A DNA stretch of 39,179 nt from Pseudomonadota bacterium (GTDB lineage Bacteria; Pseudomonadota; Gammaproteobacteria; Burkholderiales; Burkholderiaceae_C): positions 1-39,179 of the forward strand of contig JAJZTW010000034.1 of the NCBI GenBank assembly GCA_021847345.1. Reading direction: 5' to 3'. This document shows, in pieces, positions 23,064 through 31,133 of the stretch (its first letter is position 1; every line of letters starts with the position of its first letter). Below the pieces are notes generated by a model that saw nothing but the letters and a program-made list of their open reading frames with translations, ran no database searches and was not told the DNA's origin. A program made the translations under genes and the position numbers.

Positions 23064-23510
23064 TCAGACCTCGACGATCTCGACGCTGGTGGTGATGGTG
23101 GCGGTCTTGGCCAGCATGGCGCTGGCCGAGCAGTATTTCTCGTGGGACAACGCGACCGCGCGCTCGACCCGTGCCGGGTCGAGGCCACGTCCGGTGACCA
23201 CGAAATGCATGTGGATGCCGGTGAACACCTTCGGATCCGTGTCGGCGCGCTCGGCGCTCAGGCGCACGCTGCAGTCCCGCACGTCCTGTCGCGCCCGCTT
23301 GAGAATGTAGACCACGTCGTAGGCGGTGCAACCGCCGGCGCCCGCAAGCACGGTTTCCATCGGCCGTGGCGCCAGGTTGTGCCCACCGGGCTCGCCTTCG
23401 CGCGCGGCGGGCGCGCCGTCCATCATGATCATGTGGCCGCTGCCCGTGGTGGCCACGAAGGCCATGCCCTCGCCGCCCGCGGGTTGCATCCACTGCACTG
23501 TGCATTCCAT
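23064..23510 (-). CDS. OsmC/Ohr family protein
   Basis: A 148-residue OsmC-fold protein. The two reactive cysteines expected for thiol-dependent peroxidase activity are present, Cys61 in AGAGGCTAYDVV and Cys127 in HEKYCSASAML. GHMIMMDGAP and the LAPRPMETVL segment match the YhfA-like OsmC subgroup, whose physiological substrate is not settled. The ATG at 23510 has an AGAGGTG ribosome site. No signal peptide is seen, so it is cytoplasmic. It is transcribed from the region upstream of ilvA and the candidate small RNA, in the opposite direction. Confidence 0.93.
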   Translation of the reverse strand: MECTVQWMQPAGGEGMAFVATTGSGHMIMMDGAPAAREGEPGGHNLAPRPMETVLAGAGGCTAYDVVYILKRARQDVRDCSVRLSAERADTDPKVFTGIHMHFVVTGRGLDPARVERAVALSHEKYCSASAMLAKTATITTSVEIVEV

Positions 23511-23647
23511 CCGGTTCACCTCTGGTTGAGCGCAGGCGTCATTGTGCGACAAGCCGGCCGCCCGCGGGGCAGGCGGATCGCCTGCGCAGAGTCCTTCATA
23601 AGTAATCAATGATTGACGGATTTATTCCCATCAGGCTGGTGTGGTCT

Positions 23648-23676
23648 TTGCGATCAACCCGGGTTTGTACTAAGAT
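23648..23676 (+). promoter_or_regulatory. Promoter of the candidate small RNA
   Basis: TTGCGA (23648-23653) and TAAGAT (23671-23676) are separated by exactly 17 bp, a reasonable sigma-70 promoter. Transcription would start near 23683 and run into the terminator that ends at 23776. The rest of 23511-23647 holds the osmC upstream region, including an AT-rich patch near 23597-23632; no gene is seen there. Confidence 0.6.
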
Positions 23677-23682
23677 TTGCCC

Positions 23683-23776
23683 ATGTTGATCGATGTGCCG
23701 GTCGACACCTCTTGTCTCCTCCACCCTCCTCCATAGGTGGATTCAAGCCCAGGCAACAAGCCCTGGGCTTTTTTTT
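23683..23776 (+). ncRNA. Candidate small RNA with anti-Shine-Dalgarno loop
   Basis: A unit of about 94 nt bounded by a promoter and an intrinsic terminator. The central hairpin TCCACC (23720-23725) / GGTGGA (23736-23741) presents a 10-nt loop CTCCTCCATA whose CTCCTCC is complementary to a Shine-Dalgarno sequence. A second CTCCTCC overlaps the 5' side of the stem. The terminator hairpin follows 4 nt later. This organisation resembles the betaproteobacterial small RNA family described as toxic in E. coli through an anti-Shine-Dalgarno loop, as far as can be judged without a covariance search. An alternative reading is an ilvA leader (see the rejected leader peptide). Confidence 0.65.
23745..23776 (+). 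terminator. Intrinsic terminator before ilvA
   Basis: AGCCCAGG (23746-23753) - 8 nt - CCTGGGCT (23762-23769), followed by a run of eight T. It ends the candidate small RNA and lies about 87 nt before the chosen ilvA start. ilvA must therefore either read through it or use its own promoter. A TACAAT -10-like hexamer at 23814-23819 is a candidate. Confidence 0.92.
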
Positions 23777-23862
23777 GCGCGCGGCGCGGGGCCGGCACGC
23801 AATGCCCGGTCGATACAATGGGCTCTTTGCCGCCCAGCGTTTTGTCGTCCACCGCGTCGCCC

Positions 23863-25404
23863 GTGACCCGCAAGCCCATCGATTACCTGCAGCGCATTCT
23901 CACCGCGAGCGTGTACGACGTCGCCCACGAGACCCCGCTCGACCTGGCCCACAACCTGAGCCGCCGCCTGCACAACACCGTGCTGCTCAAGCGCGAGGAC
24001 CAGCAGCCCGTGTTCAGCTTCAAGCTGCGCGGCGCCTACAACAAGATGTCGCGCCTGAGCGACGAAGAGCGCCAGCGCGGGGTGATCTGCGCGTCCGCCG
24101 GAAACCATGCGCAGGGAGTCGCGCTGTCGGCACGCAAGCTCGGCTGTCGCGCGGTGATCGTCATGCCGTCGACCACGCCGAAGGTGAAGGTCGACGCGGT
24201 GCGCGCCTTCGGCGCCGGCGCGGTGGAGATCGTGCTGGAAGGCGAGAGCTACAGCGACGCCGCGGCGCATGCCCAGAAGCTGCAGCAGGAACGCTCGCTG
24301 AGCTTCGTGCACCCCTTCGACGACCCCGACGTGATCGCCGGCCAGGGCACCATCGGCATGGAAATCGTGCGCCAGCATCCTGGCCCGCTCCACGCGGTGT
24401 TCTGCGCCATCGGCGGCGGCGGCCTGATCTCGGGCGTGGCCTCCTACATCAAGGCGGTGCGCCCCGAGGTGCGGGTGATCGGCGTGCAGACCGTCGACTC
24501 CGACGCCATGCTGCGCAGCGTGCGCGCCGGACGCCGGGTCGAACTGGCCGAGGTCGGGCTGTTCGCCGACGGCACCGCGGTCAAGCGGGTCGGCGAGGAA
24601 ACCTTTCGCATCGCGCGCGAGCTGGTCGACGACTACGTGGTGGTCGACACCGATGCCGTGTGCGCGGCGATCAAGGACGTGTTCGAGGACACGCGATGCG
24701 TGCTCGAGCCCTCGGGCGCGATGTCGGTGGCTGCCGTCAAGCAGTACGTGGCCCAGCACAAGCTCAAGTCGCAGGCGCTGGCCGCCATCACCTGCGGCGC
24801 CAACATGAATTTCGACCGCCTGCGCTTCGTCGCCGAGCGCGCCGAGGTGGGCGAGGCGCGCGAGGCGCTGTTCGCGGTGACCATCCCGGAACAGCCCGGC
24901 AGCTTTCGCAAGTTGTGCTCGCTGCTCGGCCAGCGCGCGGTCACCGAGTTCAACTATCGCCTCGGCGACGAGCAGCAGGCCCAGGTGTTCGTCGGCGTGA
25001 GCATCAGCAGCCGCGACGACGCGCGGCGCATCGCGTCGCACCTGGCGCGCGCCGGCTACGCCACGCTGGACCTGAGCGACGACGAACTCGCCAAGCAGCA
25101 TGTGCGCCACCTGGTCGGCGGGCGCGCGCCGCGTGCCGACGACGCCGCGCCGCTGCACGAGCGCATCCTGCGCTTCGATTTCCCGGAGCGGCCCGGCGCG
25201 CTGATGCGCTTTCTCGACAAGCTCAAGCCCGACTGGAACATCAGCCTGTTCCACTACCGCAACCAGGGCGGCGACAACGGGCGCGTGCTGGTGGGCATCC
25301 AGGTGCCCCCGGCGGACCGCAAGCGTTTCAGCGAATTCCTCGCGTCCCTGGGATATTCCCACGTCGAGGAAACCAGCAACCCGGTGGTGCGCCTGTTCCT
25401 GTGA
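23863..25404 (+). CDS. ilvA: Threonine dehydratase (deaminase), biosynthetic IlvA
   Basis: A 513-residue PLP enzyme converting threonine to 2-oxobutanoate, the first step of isoleucine synthesis. The catalytic Lys54 is in PVFSFKLRGAYNK. The phosphate-binding loop is AIGGGGLISG and SAGNHAQGVALSA is the substrate-loop region. Two C-terminal ACT-like regulatory domains are visible, starting at FAVTIPEQPGSFRKLCSLLG and at LRFDFPERPGALMRFLDKLK, so isoleucine feedback inhibition is expected. The GTG at 23863 (VTRKPIDYLQRIL) gives the family length. An ATG at 23818 is in frame, but it coincides with a probable -10 hexamer TACAAT. No ribosome site is seen for either. It lies just after a small-RNA-like unit and terminator. 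Confidence 0.93.
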   Translation: MTRKPIDYLQRILTASVYDVAHETPLDLAHNLSRRLHNTVLLKREDQQPVFSFKLRGAYNKMSRLSDEERQRGVICASAGNHAQGVALSARKLGCRAVIVMPSTTPKVKVDAVRAFGAGAVEIVLEGESYSDAAAHAQKLQQERSLSFVHPFDDPDVIAGQGTIGMEIVRQHPGPLHAVFCAIGGGGLISGVASYIKAVRPEVRVIGVQTVDSDAMLRSVRAGRRVELAEVGLFADGTAVKRVGEETFRIARELVDDYVVVDTDAVCAAIKDVFEDTRCVLEPSGAMSVAAVKQYVAQHKLKSQALAAITCGANMNFDRLRFVAERAEVGEAREALFAVTIPEQPGSFRKLCSLLGQRAVTEFNYRLGDEQQAQVFVGVSISSRDDARRIASHLARAGYATLDLSDDELAKQHVRHLVGGRAPRADDAAPLHERILRFDFPERPGALMRFLDKLKPDWNISLFHYRNQGGDNGRVLVGIQVPPADRKRFSEFLASLGYSHVEETSNPVVRLFL

Positions 25405-25407
25405 GTC

Positions 25408-25421
25408 GAGCCCCGCGGCTC
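25408..25421. other. Small hairpin between convergent ilvA and gspC1
   Basis: GAGCC - CCGC - GGCTC lies in the 22-nt gap between the two convergent stop codons. It is short and without a T-run, so any bidirectional termination role is a guess. Confidence 0.25.
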
Positions 25422-25426
25422 CCGGC

Positions 25427-26044
25427 TCAATCGCGATCCTGCGGCGTCGCGTAGGGCGTGGCCAGCGCCGCACCCGGTCCGCGCGCCGGCTCGGCCACCG
25501 GCCCGCCCATCGGCTGCAGGCTGGCAGGCGCGGAGCGCGGCATGGCCTCGCCACCGCCGGCACCGGGCCGGGTGCTCAGCACGCTGCGCAGGCCCCGCTG
25601 CTCGATCTCCGCGCGCCCGAAGCCGGTCGACACCAGGCGCACTCCCGGCGCGAGCAGCGAGCCCACCGCATAGGCCTTCGCCGGCTCGCCACCGATGCCG
25701 ATCAACGCCGCGCCCGCGCGATCGCCGCCGCCGATCACGCCATACAGGCGATAGCGCGTGGGCGCCTGCGGCCGCGGCCCCGGCTTGTCACCGAACAGGC
25801 GCGCGCCTTCGGCCGCCAGCGTGCCCACCGCGTCCGCGCCCTCCTGCAGCGCACCGGCAGGAACCGGGCGCGTGGGCGCCAGCAGGCGCAGGGTCCATTG
25901 CGTGGCGAGCGCGGCGCACGCGAACACCAGCAATACCGAGACCAGCCGAGCCAGGCGCTGGGAACGCTGCCGCGCGGCGTCGGCCTCGACAAGCCCTTGC
26001 GCGAGGGCGGTGGAAAGCCGGCGCAGATGGGGAAAGGGTCGCAT
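25427..26044 (-). CDS. gspC: Type II secretion inner-membrane protein GspC, first paralogue
   Basis: A 205-residue GspC-type protein. A cytoplasmic head of about 35 residues is followed by one membrane helix (LVSVLLVFACAALATQWTLRL, about 34-54) and a periplasmic homology-region domain, with TRYRLYGVIGGGDRAGAALI and then AKAYAVGSLLAPGVRLVSTG. The Pro/Ala-rich tail has no PDZ domain, unlike many GspC proteins. GspC normally bridges the inner-membrane platform and the GspD secretin. It is divergent from gspG, with 85 nt between the two starts, and so heads its own transcript. A second GspC-like gene with clearly related homology-region sequence lies at the far end of the cluster (36963-37511). 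Which one is the working clamp protein cannot be decided from sequence. Confidence 0.82.
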   Translation of the reverse strand: MRPFPHLRRLSTALAQGLVEADAARQRSQRLARLVSVLLVFACAALATQWTLRLLAPTRPVPAGALQEGADAVGTLAAEGARLFGDKPGPRPQAPTRYRLYGVIGGGDRAGAALIGIGGEPAKAYAVGSLLAPGVRLVSTGFGRAEIEQRGLRSVLSTRPGAGGGEAMPRSAPASLQPMGGPVAEPARGPGAALATPYATPQDRD

Positions 26045-26129
26045 GGCCCACGTATTATGGCTTCAGACCTGTCCGCGAGGAACGGTTGCCGGTTCGTGAA
26101 ATGCCCCGCCCCCTGGAAATAGCACTCGC

Positions 26130-26573
26130 ATGAAAGCCCCGAATTCCCTCGATCGACGCCCTCGAAACATGCGCGGCTTCACACTCATCGAACTGATGGT
26201 GGTGCTGGTCATCATGGGCATCCTGGCGGCGCTGATCGTGCCGAACATCATCGGCCGTACCGATGAAGCGCGAGTCACGGCTGCAAAAACCGATATCGGC
26301 ACCATCATGCAGGCGTTAAAACTGTACAAGCTCGATAACGGAATCTACCCCACCCAGCAGCAGGGCCTGGCGGCCCTGGTGGTCAAGCCGACGACGCCGC
26401 CGATCCCCGGAAACTGGAAACCGTACCTGGAGAAACTGCCCGCCGATCCCTGGGGGCGGCCCTACCAGTACCTGAACCCGGGAATCCACGGCAGCGTGGA
26501 CGTGCTCAGCTTCGGCGCGGACGGCAAGCCGGGTGGCGAGGGCGCCGATGCCGACATCGGCAGCTGGCAGTAG
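26130..26573 (+). CDS. gspG: Type II secretion major pseudopilin GspG
   Basis: The 147-residue main subunit of the periplasmic pseudopilus. The prepilin peptidase site is G^[19 protein letters not shown], with Glu at position +5 of the mature protein, after a basic 16-residue leader. The C-terminal part has the GspG signatures [30 protein letters not shown] and the calcium-binding end [19 protein letters not shown]. The ATG at 26130 was taken; an in-frame ATG at 26169 would leave only two residues before the cleavage glycine. It is the first gene of the gspGHIJK group, and gspH overlaps its end. Confidence 0.97.
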   Translation: MKAPNSLDRRPRNMRGFTLIELMVVLVIMGILAALIVPNIIGRTDEARVTAAKTDIGTIMQALKLYKLDNGIYPTQQQGLAALVVKPTTPPIPGNWKPYLEKLPADPWGRPYQYLNPGIHGSVDVLSFGADGKPGGEGADADIGSWQ

Positions 26574-27123
26574 GCGCGGCGGGCAGGCGCGCCGCGGCCC
26601 GGCGGCCGGGTTCACGCTGATCGAGCTGCTGGTCACGCTGGTCGTGATGGCGATGCTCAGCGCACTGGCGGCTCTCGCGCTGCCCGGCGGCAATGACGAA
26701 AACGCACGCATCGAGGCGCAGCGCCTGGCCGCATTGCTCGACACCGCGCGCGAGCAGGCCGCGGCGCTGGCCATGCCCGTGGCCTGGGCGCCCGGCCCCG
26801 ACGGCTACGACTTCCTGCGCCCGTCCGAGCGCGGCTGGGTGCCGGTGGACAAGGCTCCGCTGATCGCGCGCCCGTGGGCCTGGCTGGGAGGCAGCGTGCC
26901 GCGGGACTACCAGCCTCGCCTGAACACGGCGAACTGGTACAGCGGCAGCGTGCGCGTGCGCGTGGTCGGCGGTGGCGGCGCGCTCGGCGCGGCACCGGGC
27001 TGGCTGGTGTTCGGCGGGGAGCCGGTGTCGCATCCGATGCTGCTGCAACTCGACACCGGTTCGCTGCGCCTGACGGTTTCCAGCAACGGCGCGCAGCCGT
27101 TCCGGGTCCAGGAGCAGCGGTGA
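26548..27123 (+). CDS. gspH: Type II secretion minor pseudopilin GspH
   Basis: A 191-residue minor pseudopilin. The cleavage motif is AG^[18 protein letters not shown] after a leader rich in Gly, Ala and Arg. The globular part contains [20 protein letters not shown], the conserved GspH helix, and a beta-rich end with [20 protein letters not shown]. GspH is thought to form part of the pseudopilus tip or shaft. The ATG at 26548 lies inside the end of gspG (26-nt overlap). A GTG at 26533 is also in frame. The end overlaps gspI. The order G-H-I-J-K is the standard one for the type II secretion pseudopilin block. Confidence 0.9.
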   Translation: MPTSAAGSRRGGQARRGPAAGFTLIELLVTLVVMAMLSALAALALPGGNDENARIEAQRLAALLDTAREQAAALAMPVAWAPGPDGYDFLRPSERGWVPVDKAPLIARPWAWLGGSVPRDYQPRLNTANWYSGSVRVRVVGGGGALGAAPGWLVFGGEPVSHPMLLQLDTGSLRLTVSSNGAQPFRVQEQR

Positions 27124-27518
27124 GCGGCATGGCCACGCCACGACACCTCCGATCGTCGCGCCGAAGCGCCGCGTTCACGCTGCTGGAGGTCCTGGTGGCG
27201 CTGGCAGTGGTGTCGCTGGGCCTGTTGGCGGCGCTGCGGGCGAGCGGCCAGCTGCAGGACGATGCCGAGCGTTATGGCGACTCGGTACTGGCCGAACAAT
27301 GCGCGCAAAACTACTTGGTCGAGCAGCGCCTTCGCCAGAACTTCGCCCCGGTAGGGGTGGAGACCAGCCGCTGCGACCAGGCAGGGCGCAGCTTCACGGT
27401 ACGCGCCGACGTGGTCGGAACGCCCAACCCGAATTTCCGGCGCATCGATCTGAGCGTGCTCACGGCGTCCGGGTGGGCGGCATGGAAGGTCGTTGCGCTG
27501 GCCTGGAACCCGGGATGA
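27120..27518 (+). CDS. gspI: Type II secretion minor pseudopilin GspI
   Basis: A 132-residue minor pseudopilin of the GspI-J-K tip complex. The prepilin site is A^FTLLEVLVALAVVSLGLLA (the residue before Phe is Ala rather than Gly). The following AEQCAQNYLVEQRLRQNFAP is characteristic of GspI, as is the end WKVVALAWNPG. The GTG at 27120 overlaps the gspH stop by 4 nt and has GGAG 5 nt upstream. An ATG at 27129 is the alternative. Its TGA overlaps the gspJ ATG, so translation is coupled. Ala at position -1 should still be accepted by some prepilin peptidases. Confidence 0.92.
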   Translation: MSGMATPRHLRSSRRSAAFTLLEVLVALAVVSLGLLAALRASGQLQDDAERYGDSVLAEQCAQNYLVEQRLRQNFAPVGVETSRCDQAGRSFTVRADVVGTPNPNFRRIDLSVLTASGWAAWKVVALAWNPG

Positions 27519-28210
27519 AGGCTCGCGCGGCACATCGGGGCTTCACGCTGCTGGAGATGCTGGTGGCGGCCTTCATCATGGCCATGGTCGCGGTGCTGGG
27601 CTGGCGCGGCCTGAACGGCGTGGCGAACTCGCGCGACGCCGTCGAGCACCGCATGCGTGCGTCCACCCAGCTGCAACTGGCCATGCAGCAGCTCAGCGCC
27701 GATGTCGCCGCGGCCAGCGACGCAGGCACCGGGTTGCCGGCGGTCAGCCTGGCAGGCAACGGCGATCTGCTGCTCGTGCGTCGCGTGGCCGAGCCGCTGG
27801 GCGCCGACCTGCGCGCCTGGCGCGCGGGACTGCAGGTCGACGCGGGGGCGCTGCAGGTGGTGCGCTGGGGCGTGCGCGCAGGCGCGCTGCTGCGCTGGGC
27901 GAGCCCACCGGCGCCGGCTGCCGGGCCCCTGATGCAGGCCATGAGCCAGCCCTCGGGCGACGGCATCGCCATGCTCGACGGCGTCACCGGCATGGACGTG
28001 CTGGTGTTCCGTTATGCCGGACTGGGCATCCAGCGTCAGTCGGGAGCCTGGGTGAATCCCTATACCGCGGCCGACGGGCAACGAGCCGGCAACAGCCCGG
28101 AACTGGCGCAGCTGCGCACCCCCGGCGGCGTACGCGTGACCCTGCAGCTCGACGGCGGGCAGATCCGCGGGCGCCTGCAGCGCGAATTCCTCGTGGAGAC
28201 AAGGCAGTGA
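27515..28210 (+). CDS. gspJ: Type II secretion minor pseudopilin GspJ
   Basis: A 231-residue minor pseudopilin. The cleavage site is HRG^FTLLEMLVAAFIMAMVAV, followed by LGWRGLNGVANSRDAVEHRM, the usual GspJ stretch. The rest is a beta-rich globular domain with DGIAMLDGVTGMDVLVFRYA and a C-terminal GGVRVTLQLDGGQIRGRLQR. GspJ joins GspI and GspK at the pseudopilus tip. The ATG at 27515 overlaps the gspI stop (ATGA) and its stop overlaps the gspK GTG, so it is translationally coupled on both sides. Confidence 0.94.
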   Translation: MKARAAHRGFTLLEMLVAAFIMAMVAVLGWRGLNGVANSRDAVEHRMRASTQLQLAMQQLSADVAAASDAGTGLPAVSLAGNGDLLLVRRVAEPLGADLRAWRAGLQVDAGALQVVRWGVRAGALLRWASPPAPAAGPLMQAMSQPSGDGIAMLDGVTGMDVLVFRYAGLGIQRQSGAWVNPYTAADGQRAGNSPELAQLRTPGGVRVTLQLDGGQIRGRLQREFLVETRQ

Positions 28211-29175
28211 CGCGCCGCGCGACGCCGGGCAGCATCGGCCGCGGTCGACGCGGCGATGCCCGTGGAGCCGCGTTGATCATGGCGCTGCTGCTGACCGCCC
28301 TGGCCGCCGTGATGGTGGCAGGCATGCTGTGGCGCCAGTGGGGGGCGATCCAGCGCGAGCAGGCCGCGCGCGAGAGCGAGCAGGCACGCTGGATCCTGCG
28401 CGGCGCGCTCGACTGGGCACGCCTGATCCTCAACGAAGCCGCTCGCAACTCCAGGGTGGTGGCGCTCGACCAGCCCTGGGCGGTTCCTCTGGCCGAGTCC
28501 GACCTCAGCCGCTTCCTGGCGGCCGGGCGCAACAACACCCTCGGCCAAACCTGGCTCGAAGGCCGCATCGAGGACGCGCAAAGCCGCTTCAACCTGACCG
28601 ACCTGGCAGCGTTCGGCAAGCCGTCGCCGAATGCCACGCTGGCGCTGCAGCGCCTGTGCTCGGCCATCGGCGTCGACCCGCAGCTCGCGCAGGTGCTGGC
28701 CAAAGGCATCGCGGCGGCCCAGGCGCCGGGGTCGAACCTGCTGCCGATCCGCGAGTTGCAGGACGTCGCGCGGGTGTCGCCGGCGGTGGCCGCAGCGCTG
28801 CCGCGACTGGCCGCCTATGTCACGGTGCTGCCGCGCGCCACGCCGGTCAACGTCAACACCGCCGGCGCCAGCGTGTTGGGGGCGGTGCTCGACCTGCCCT
28901 CCGACCAGGTGGCGCGCCTGCTCGCCAGGAGAAAGCAGAAACACTTCGATTCGCTGCAGGACCTCAAGACCTTCCTGGGCTCCGCCGCGCCGGACACGAT
29001 CGACAGCTCGCTGGCCGGGACCAGCAGCGATTTCTTCAGCGCCATCGCCAGGGTGCGCATGGGGGACTTCCAGTACGCCGAGCGCGCGCTGCTGCAACGC
29101 ATCGGGATGTTCACGCAGATCCTGCGCATGCAGCGGGTGGCGCCCTGGCTGGCCGATCCGAAACCGCAGGCCTGA
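28207..29175 (+). CDS. gspK: Type II secretion tip pseudopilin GspK
   Basis: A 322-residue minor pseudopilin that caps the pseudopilus. The N-terminal segment is RG^AALIMALLLTALAAVMVA. As in other GspK proteins the usual Glu at +5 is absent. LEGRIEDAQSRFNLTDLAAF is the GspK signature. Two SAM-like helical parts follow, ending with ATPVNVNTAGASVLGAVLDL, then a C-terminal segment RIGMFTQILRMQRVAPW. The GTG at 28207 overlaps the gspJ stop by 4 nt. It ends the first gsp block. A 174-nt gap without a gene separates it from gspL. Confidence 0.94.
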   Translation: MTRRATPGSIGRGRRGDARGAALIMALLLTALAAVMVAGMLWRQWGAIQREQAARESEQARWILRGALDWARLILNEAARNSRVVALDQPWAVPLAESDLSRFLAAGRNNTLGQTWLEGRIEDAQSRFNLTDLAAFGKPSPNATLALQRLCSAIGVDPQLAQVLAKGIAAAQAPGSNLLPIRELQDVARVSPAVAAALPRLAAYVTVLPRATPVNVNTAGASVLGAVLDLPSDQVARLLARRKQKHFDSLQDLKTFLGSAAPDTIDSSLAGTSSDFFSAIARVRMGDFQYAERALLQRIGMFTQILRMQRVAPWLADPKPQA

Positions 29176-29349
29176 GCCACGCGAAGTTGCCGAAATGCCT
29201 AATGCCTCCGCCAGGGTCCCTGCAATATTCTGGATGCAACAAGAATTTGGTGAATCTGTGATGAATCGCCCCGCAATGTCGCATCAAACCGTCGGGCATG
29301 CCCGGTGATGCGCCAGGCTTGCGACGCCCCGTCCTTACAATCGCCCCGC

Positions 29350-30510
29350 ATGTCCCGTATCGTGCTTCGCCTGCCCACCGGCAACCGCCCGGGCGCCGTG
29401 CCCTATGTTCGCCTCGACACGGCCGGCTCGCCGGTCGAAGAGGGCGAGGCGCAGCCGTCGCTGCTGCCGCGCGCCGCGCTGGCCATCGGCGTGTGGCCCG
29501 CCGAGCAGCTCACCTTGCTCGCGACCTCGCTGCCGCCCATGCCCCAGGCGCGCCTGCAGGCCGCGTTGACGGGAGCGCTGGAAGACCGCCTGCTGGGCAG
29601 CATCGAAGGCCAGCACCTGGCGGCCGGGCCGCGCGCGCCCGATGGAGCCGTGCGCTGGGCCGCCTGCAGCGAGCGGGCGTCGCTGGCACAGGCCATGCTG
29701 GCGCTCGAACAGGCCGGCCTCGGGCTTGCCCGCGTGGTGCCGGAGCCCGCGCTGCTCGAACCCGGCCAGGCATGCCTGCAGCGCCTCGACGGCGCCCGCG
29801 CGCGCCTGCTGTGGCGCGACGCGCAAGGCGAGGCCGCCTGGCTGCACCTGGGCATCGACGACGATTGCACCGCCAGCCCGGTGGTCTCGCGCGCCCTCGT
29901 GGAACCTGGCCTCGAAGACCTCGCACGCAAGTGGCTGGGCGGCGAGGTCGAGCTCGAGGCCTGCGCGCCGGCGAACTGGCTGGCGCGGGCCGCGGACTGC
30001 ACGTGGGACCTGCGTCAATTCGAACTGGCTCCGCGCGCCGCGGCGCAGCGCCTCTGGACCAGCCTGCGCGAACAGGCGTCGAGCCCGGCCTGGCGCCGCG
30101 CCGGCTGGCTGGCGGCAACCCTGGCCGGCCTGCAAGTGCTGGGATTGAACCTGCAGGCGCTGCAGTTGCGGCACCAGCGCTCGGAGCTGGAGCGCCAGGT
30201 GCAGCGGGTCGTCGACCAGGCGTTGCCCGGAACGCCGGCCGTGCTCGACCCCTCGCTGCAGATGAGCCGGGCGCTGGACCAGGCGAGGCAGCGCGTCGGC
30301 GAGCCCACCAGCGACGGCCTGGAAGTCCTGATGGGAGCCGCCGCCGGCGTGCTCGGCGGCATGCGCCCGCGGGCCCTGGACTTCTCCGCAGGACGCCTGG
30401 AGCTGCAGTTGCCGGCCGGTCGCGCCGAGGCCGCCATGCCGCGCTGCGCCGAGCAGGGCCTTGCATGCAGCGTCAGCGGCGACAAGCTGCTGGTGCAAGC
30501 GGCGAGCTGA
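29350..30510 (+). CDS. gspL: Type II secretion inner-membrane platform protein GspL
   Basis: A 386-residue bitopic protein that links the GspE ATPase to the membrane platform. The cytoplasmic part (about 1-250) has the actin-like fold sequence of GspL, with ALAIGVWPAEQLTLLATSLP and EPALLEPGQACLQRL. One membrane helix lies at about 253-273 (AGWLAATLAGLQVLGLNLQA). The periplasmic part ends with a ferredoxin-like domain (ALDFSAGRLELQLPAGRAEA). The ATG at 29350 is only 9 nt after a TTACAAT -10-like element (29335-29341), so a transcript starting here would have almost no leader. Across 29176-29349 nothing else was recognised. Confidence 0.9.
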   Translation: MSRIVLRLPTGNRPGAVPYVRLDTAGSPVEEGEAQPSLLPRAALAIGVWPAEQLTLLATSLPPMPQARLQAALTGALEDRLLGSIEGQHLAAGPRAPDGAVRWAACSERASLAQAMLALEQAGLGLARVVPEPALLEPGQACLQRLDGARARLLWRDAQGEAAWLHLGIDDDCTASPVVSRALVEPGLEDLARKWLGGEVELEACAPANWLARAADCTWDLRQFELAPRAAAQRLWTSLREQASSPAWRRAGWLAATLAGLQVLGLNLQALQLRHQRSELERQVQRVVDQALPGTPAVLDPSLQMSRALDQARQRVGEPTSDGLEVLMGAAAGVLGGMRPRALDFSAGRLELQLPAGRAEAAMPRCAEQGLACSVSGDKLLVQAAS

Positions 30511-30530
30511 ACCCCCGCCCCGATCCCACC

Positions 30531-31133
30531 ATGGCCGGAATCGCCCGCCTTCGAAATTCCTCGCGCCTCGGCGCCCTTTCCGCTTCGGCGCGCACGCGCT
30601 GGCTCGCGATGTCCGTGCGCGAGCGCCGCCTGGTCTCGCTTGCCGCACTGCTCGTGGCAGCGACCGTGCTCTGGCTGCTGCTGCTGCGCCCGGCCTTGCG
30701 CGTGCAGGCCCAGGCGCCACAGCAAATCGAAGCGCTGCGCGCCACGCTGGCGCGCGCGCAGGCCCAGGCCGACGAACTCGGCCGCCTGGGCGCGCTGCCG
30801 ACGGTCCACGCCCAGACTTCCGACCCCGGCGACGCGGTACGCAAGTGGATGCAGGCGCACGGCGCGCAGGCCCAGGTCGCCGCGCTGCCCGGCAGCATCA
30901 GCGTGAAGCTGCAGCGACTGCCGGCATGGGCGCTGGCGGACCTTGCGCGCACCGCGCGCACGCAATGGGCCGCGCGCGTGACCACCGCCAAGCTCAGGCT
31001 CGATCGCGACGGCACGCTGTCGGGAAACCTCGAGCTGCTGGCGTCGACTTCCCCGGGCGGCTCCACCGCGCCGGACGCCGAGCAGGCGGCCGGCGATGCG
31101 TCCGCGGCGTCCGCCGAGGGCTCGAACCCATGA
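30531..31133 (+). CDS. gspM: Type II secretion platform protein GspM
   Basis: A 200-residue bitopic inner-membrane protein that partners GspL. After about 35 basic cytoplasmic residues (ARTRWLAMSVRERRLVSLAA) a membrane helix (LAALLVAATVLWLLLLRPAL) and a periplasmic ferredoxin-like domain follow, with KWMQAHGAQAQVAALPGSIS and WALADLARTARTQWAARVTT. The 30-residue tail is rich in Ala, Ser and Asp and looks disordered. It starts 20 nt after gspL, and its TGA overlaps the ATG of gspN. GspM sequences diverge strongly, so position and topology support the call as much as sequence does. Confidence 0.88.
   Translation: MAGIARLRNSSRLGALSASARTRWLAMSVRERRLVSLAALLVAATVLWLLLLRPALRVQAQAPQQIEALRATLARAQAQADELGRLGALPTVHAQTSDPGDAVRKWMQAHGAQAQVAALPGSISVKLQRLPAWALADLARTARTQWAARVTTAKLRLDRDGTLSGNLELLASTSPGGSTAPDAEQAAGDASAASAEGSNP

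Noticed and set aside
23683..23736. Possible ilvA leader peptide MLIDVPVDTSCLLHPPP
   Set aside because: It is rich in Leu, Ile and Val, which would suit attenuation of ilvA, but the ATG falls at the predicted transcription start with no ribosome site, and no alternative antiterminator pairing was found. The anti-Shine-Dalgarno small RNA explains the hairpin loop better. Ribosome profiling could reopen this.
23737..23862. Longer ilvA reading from the terminator region or ATG 23818
   Set aside because: The extension includes the terminator T-run and a probable -10 hexamer, and the family N-terminus aligns with GTG 23863.
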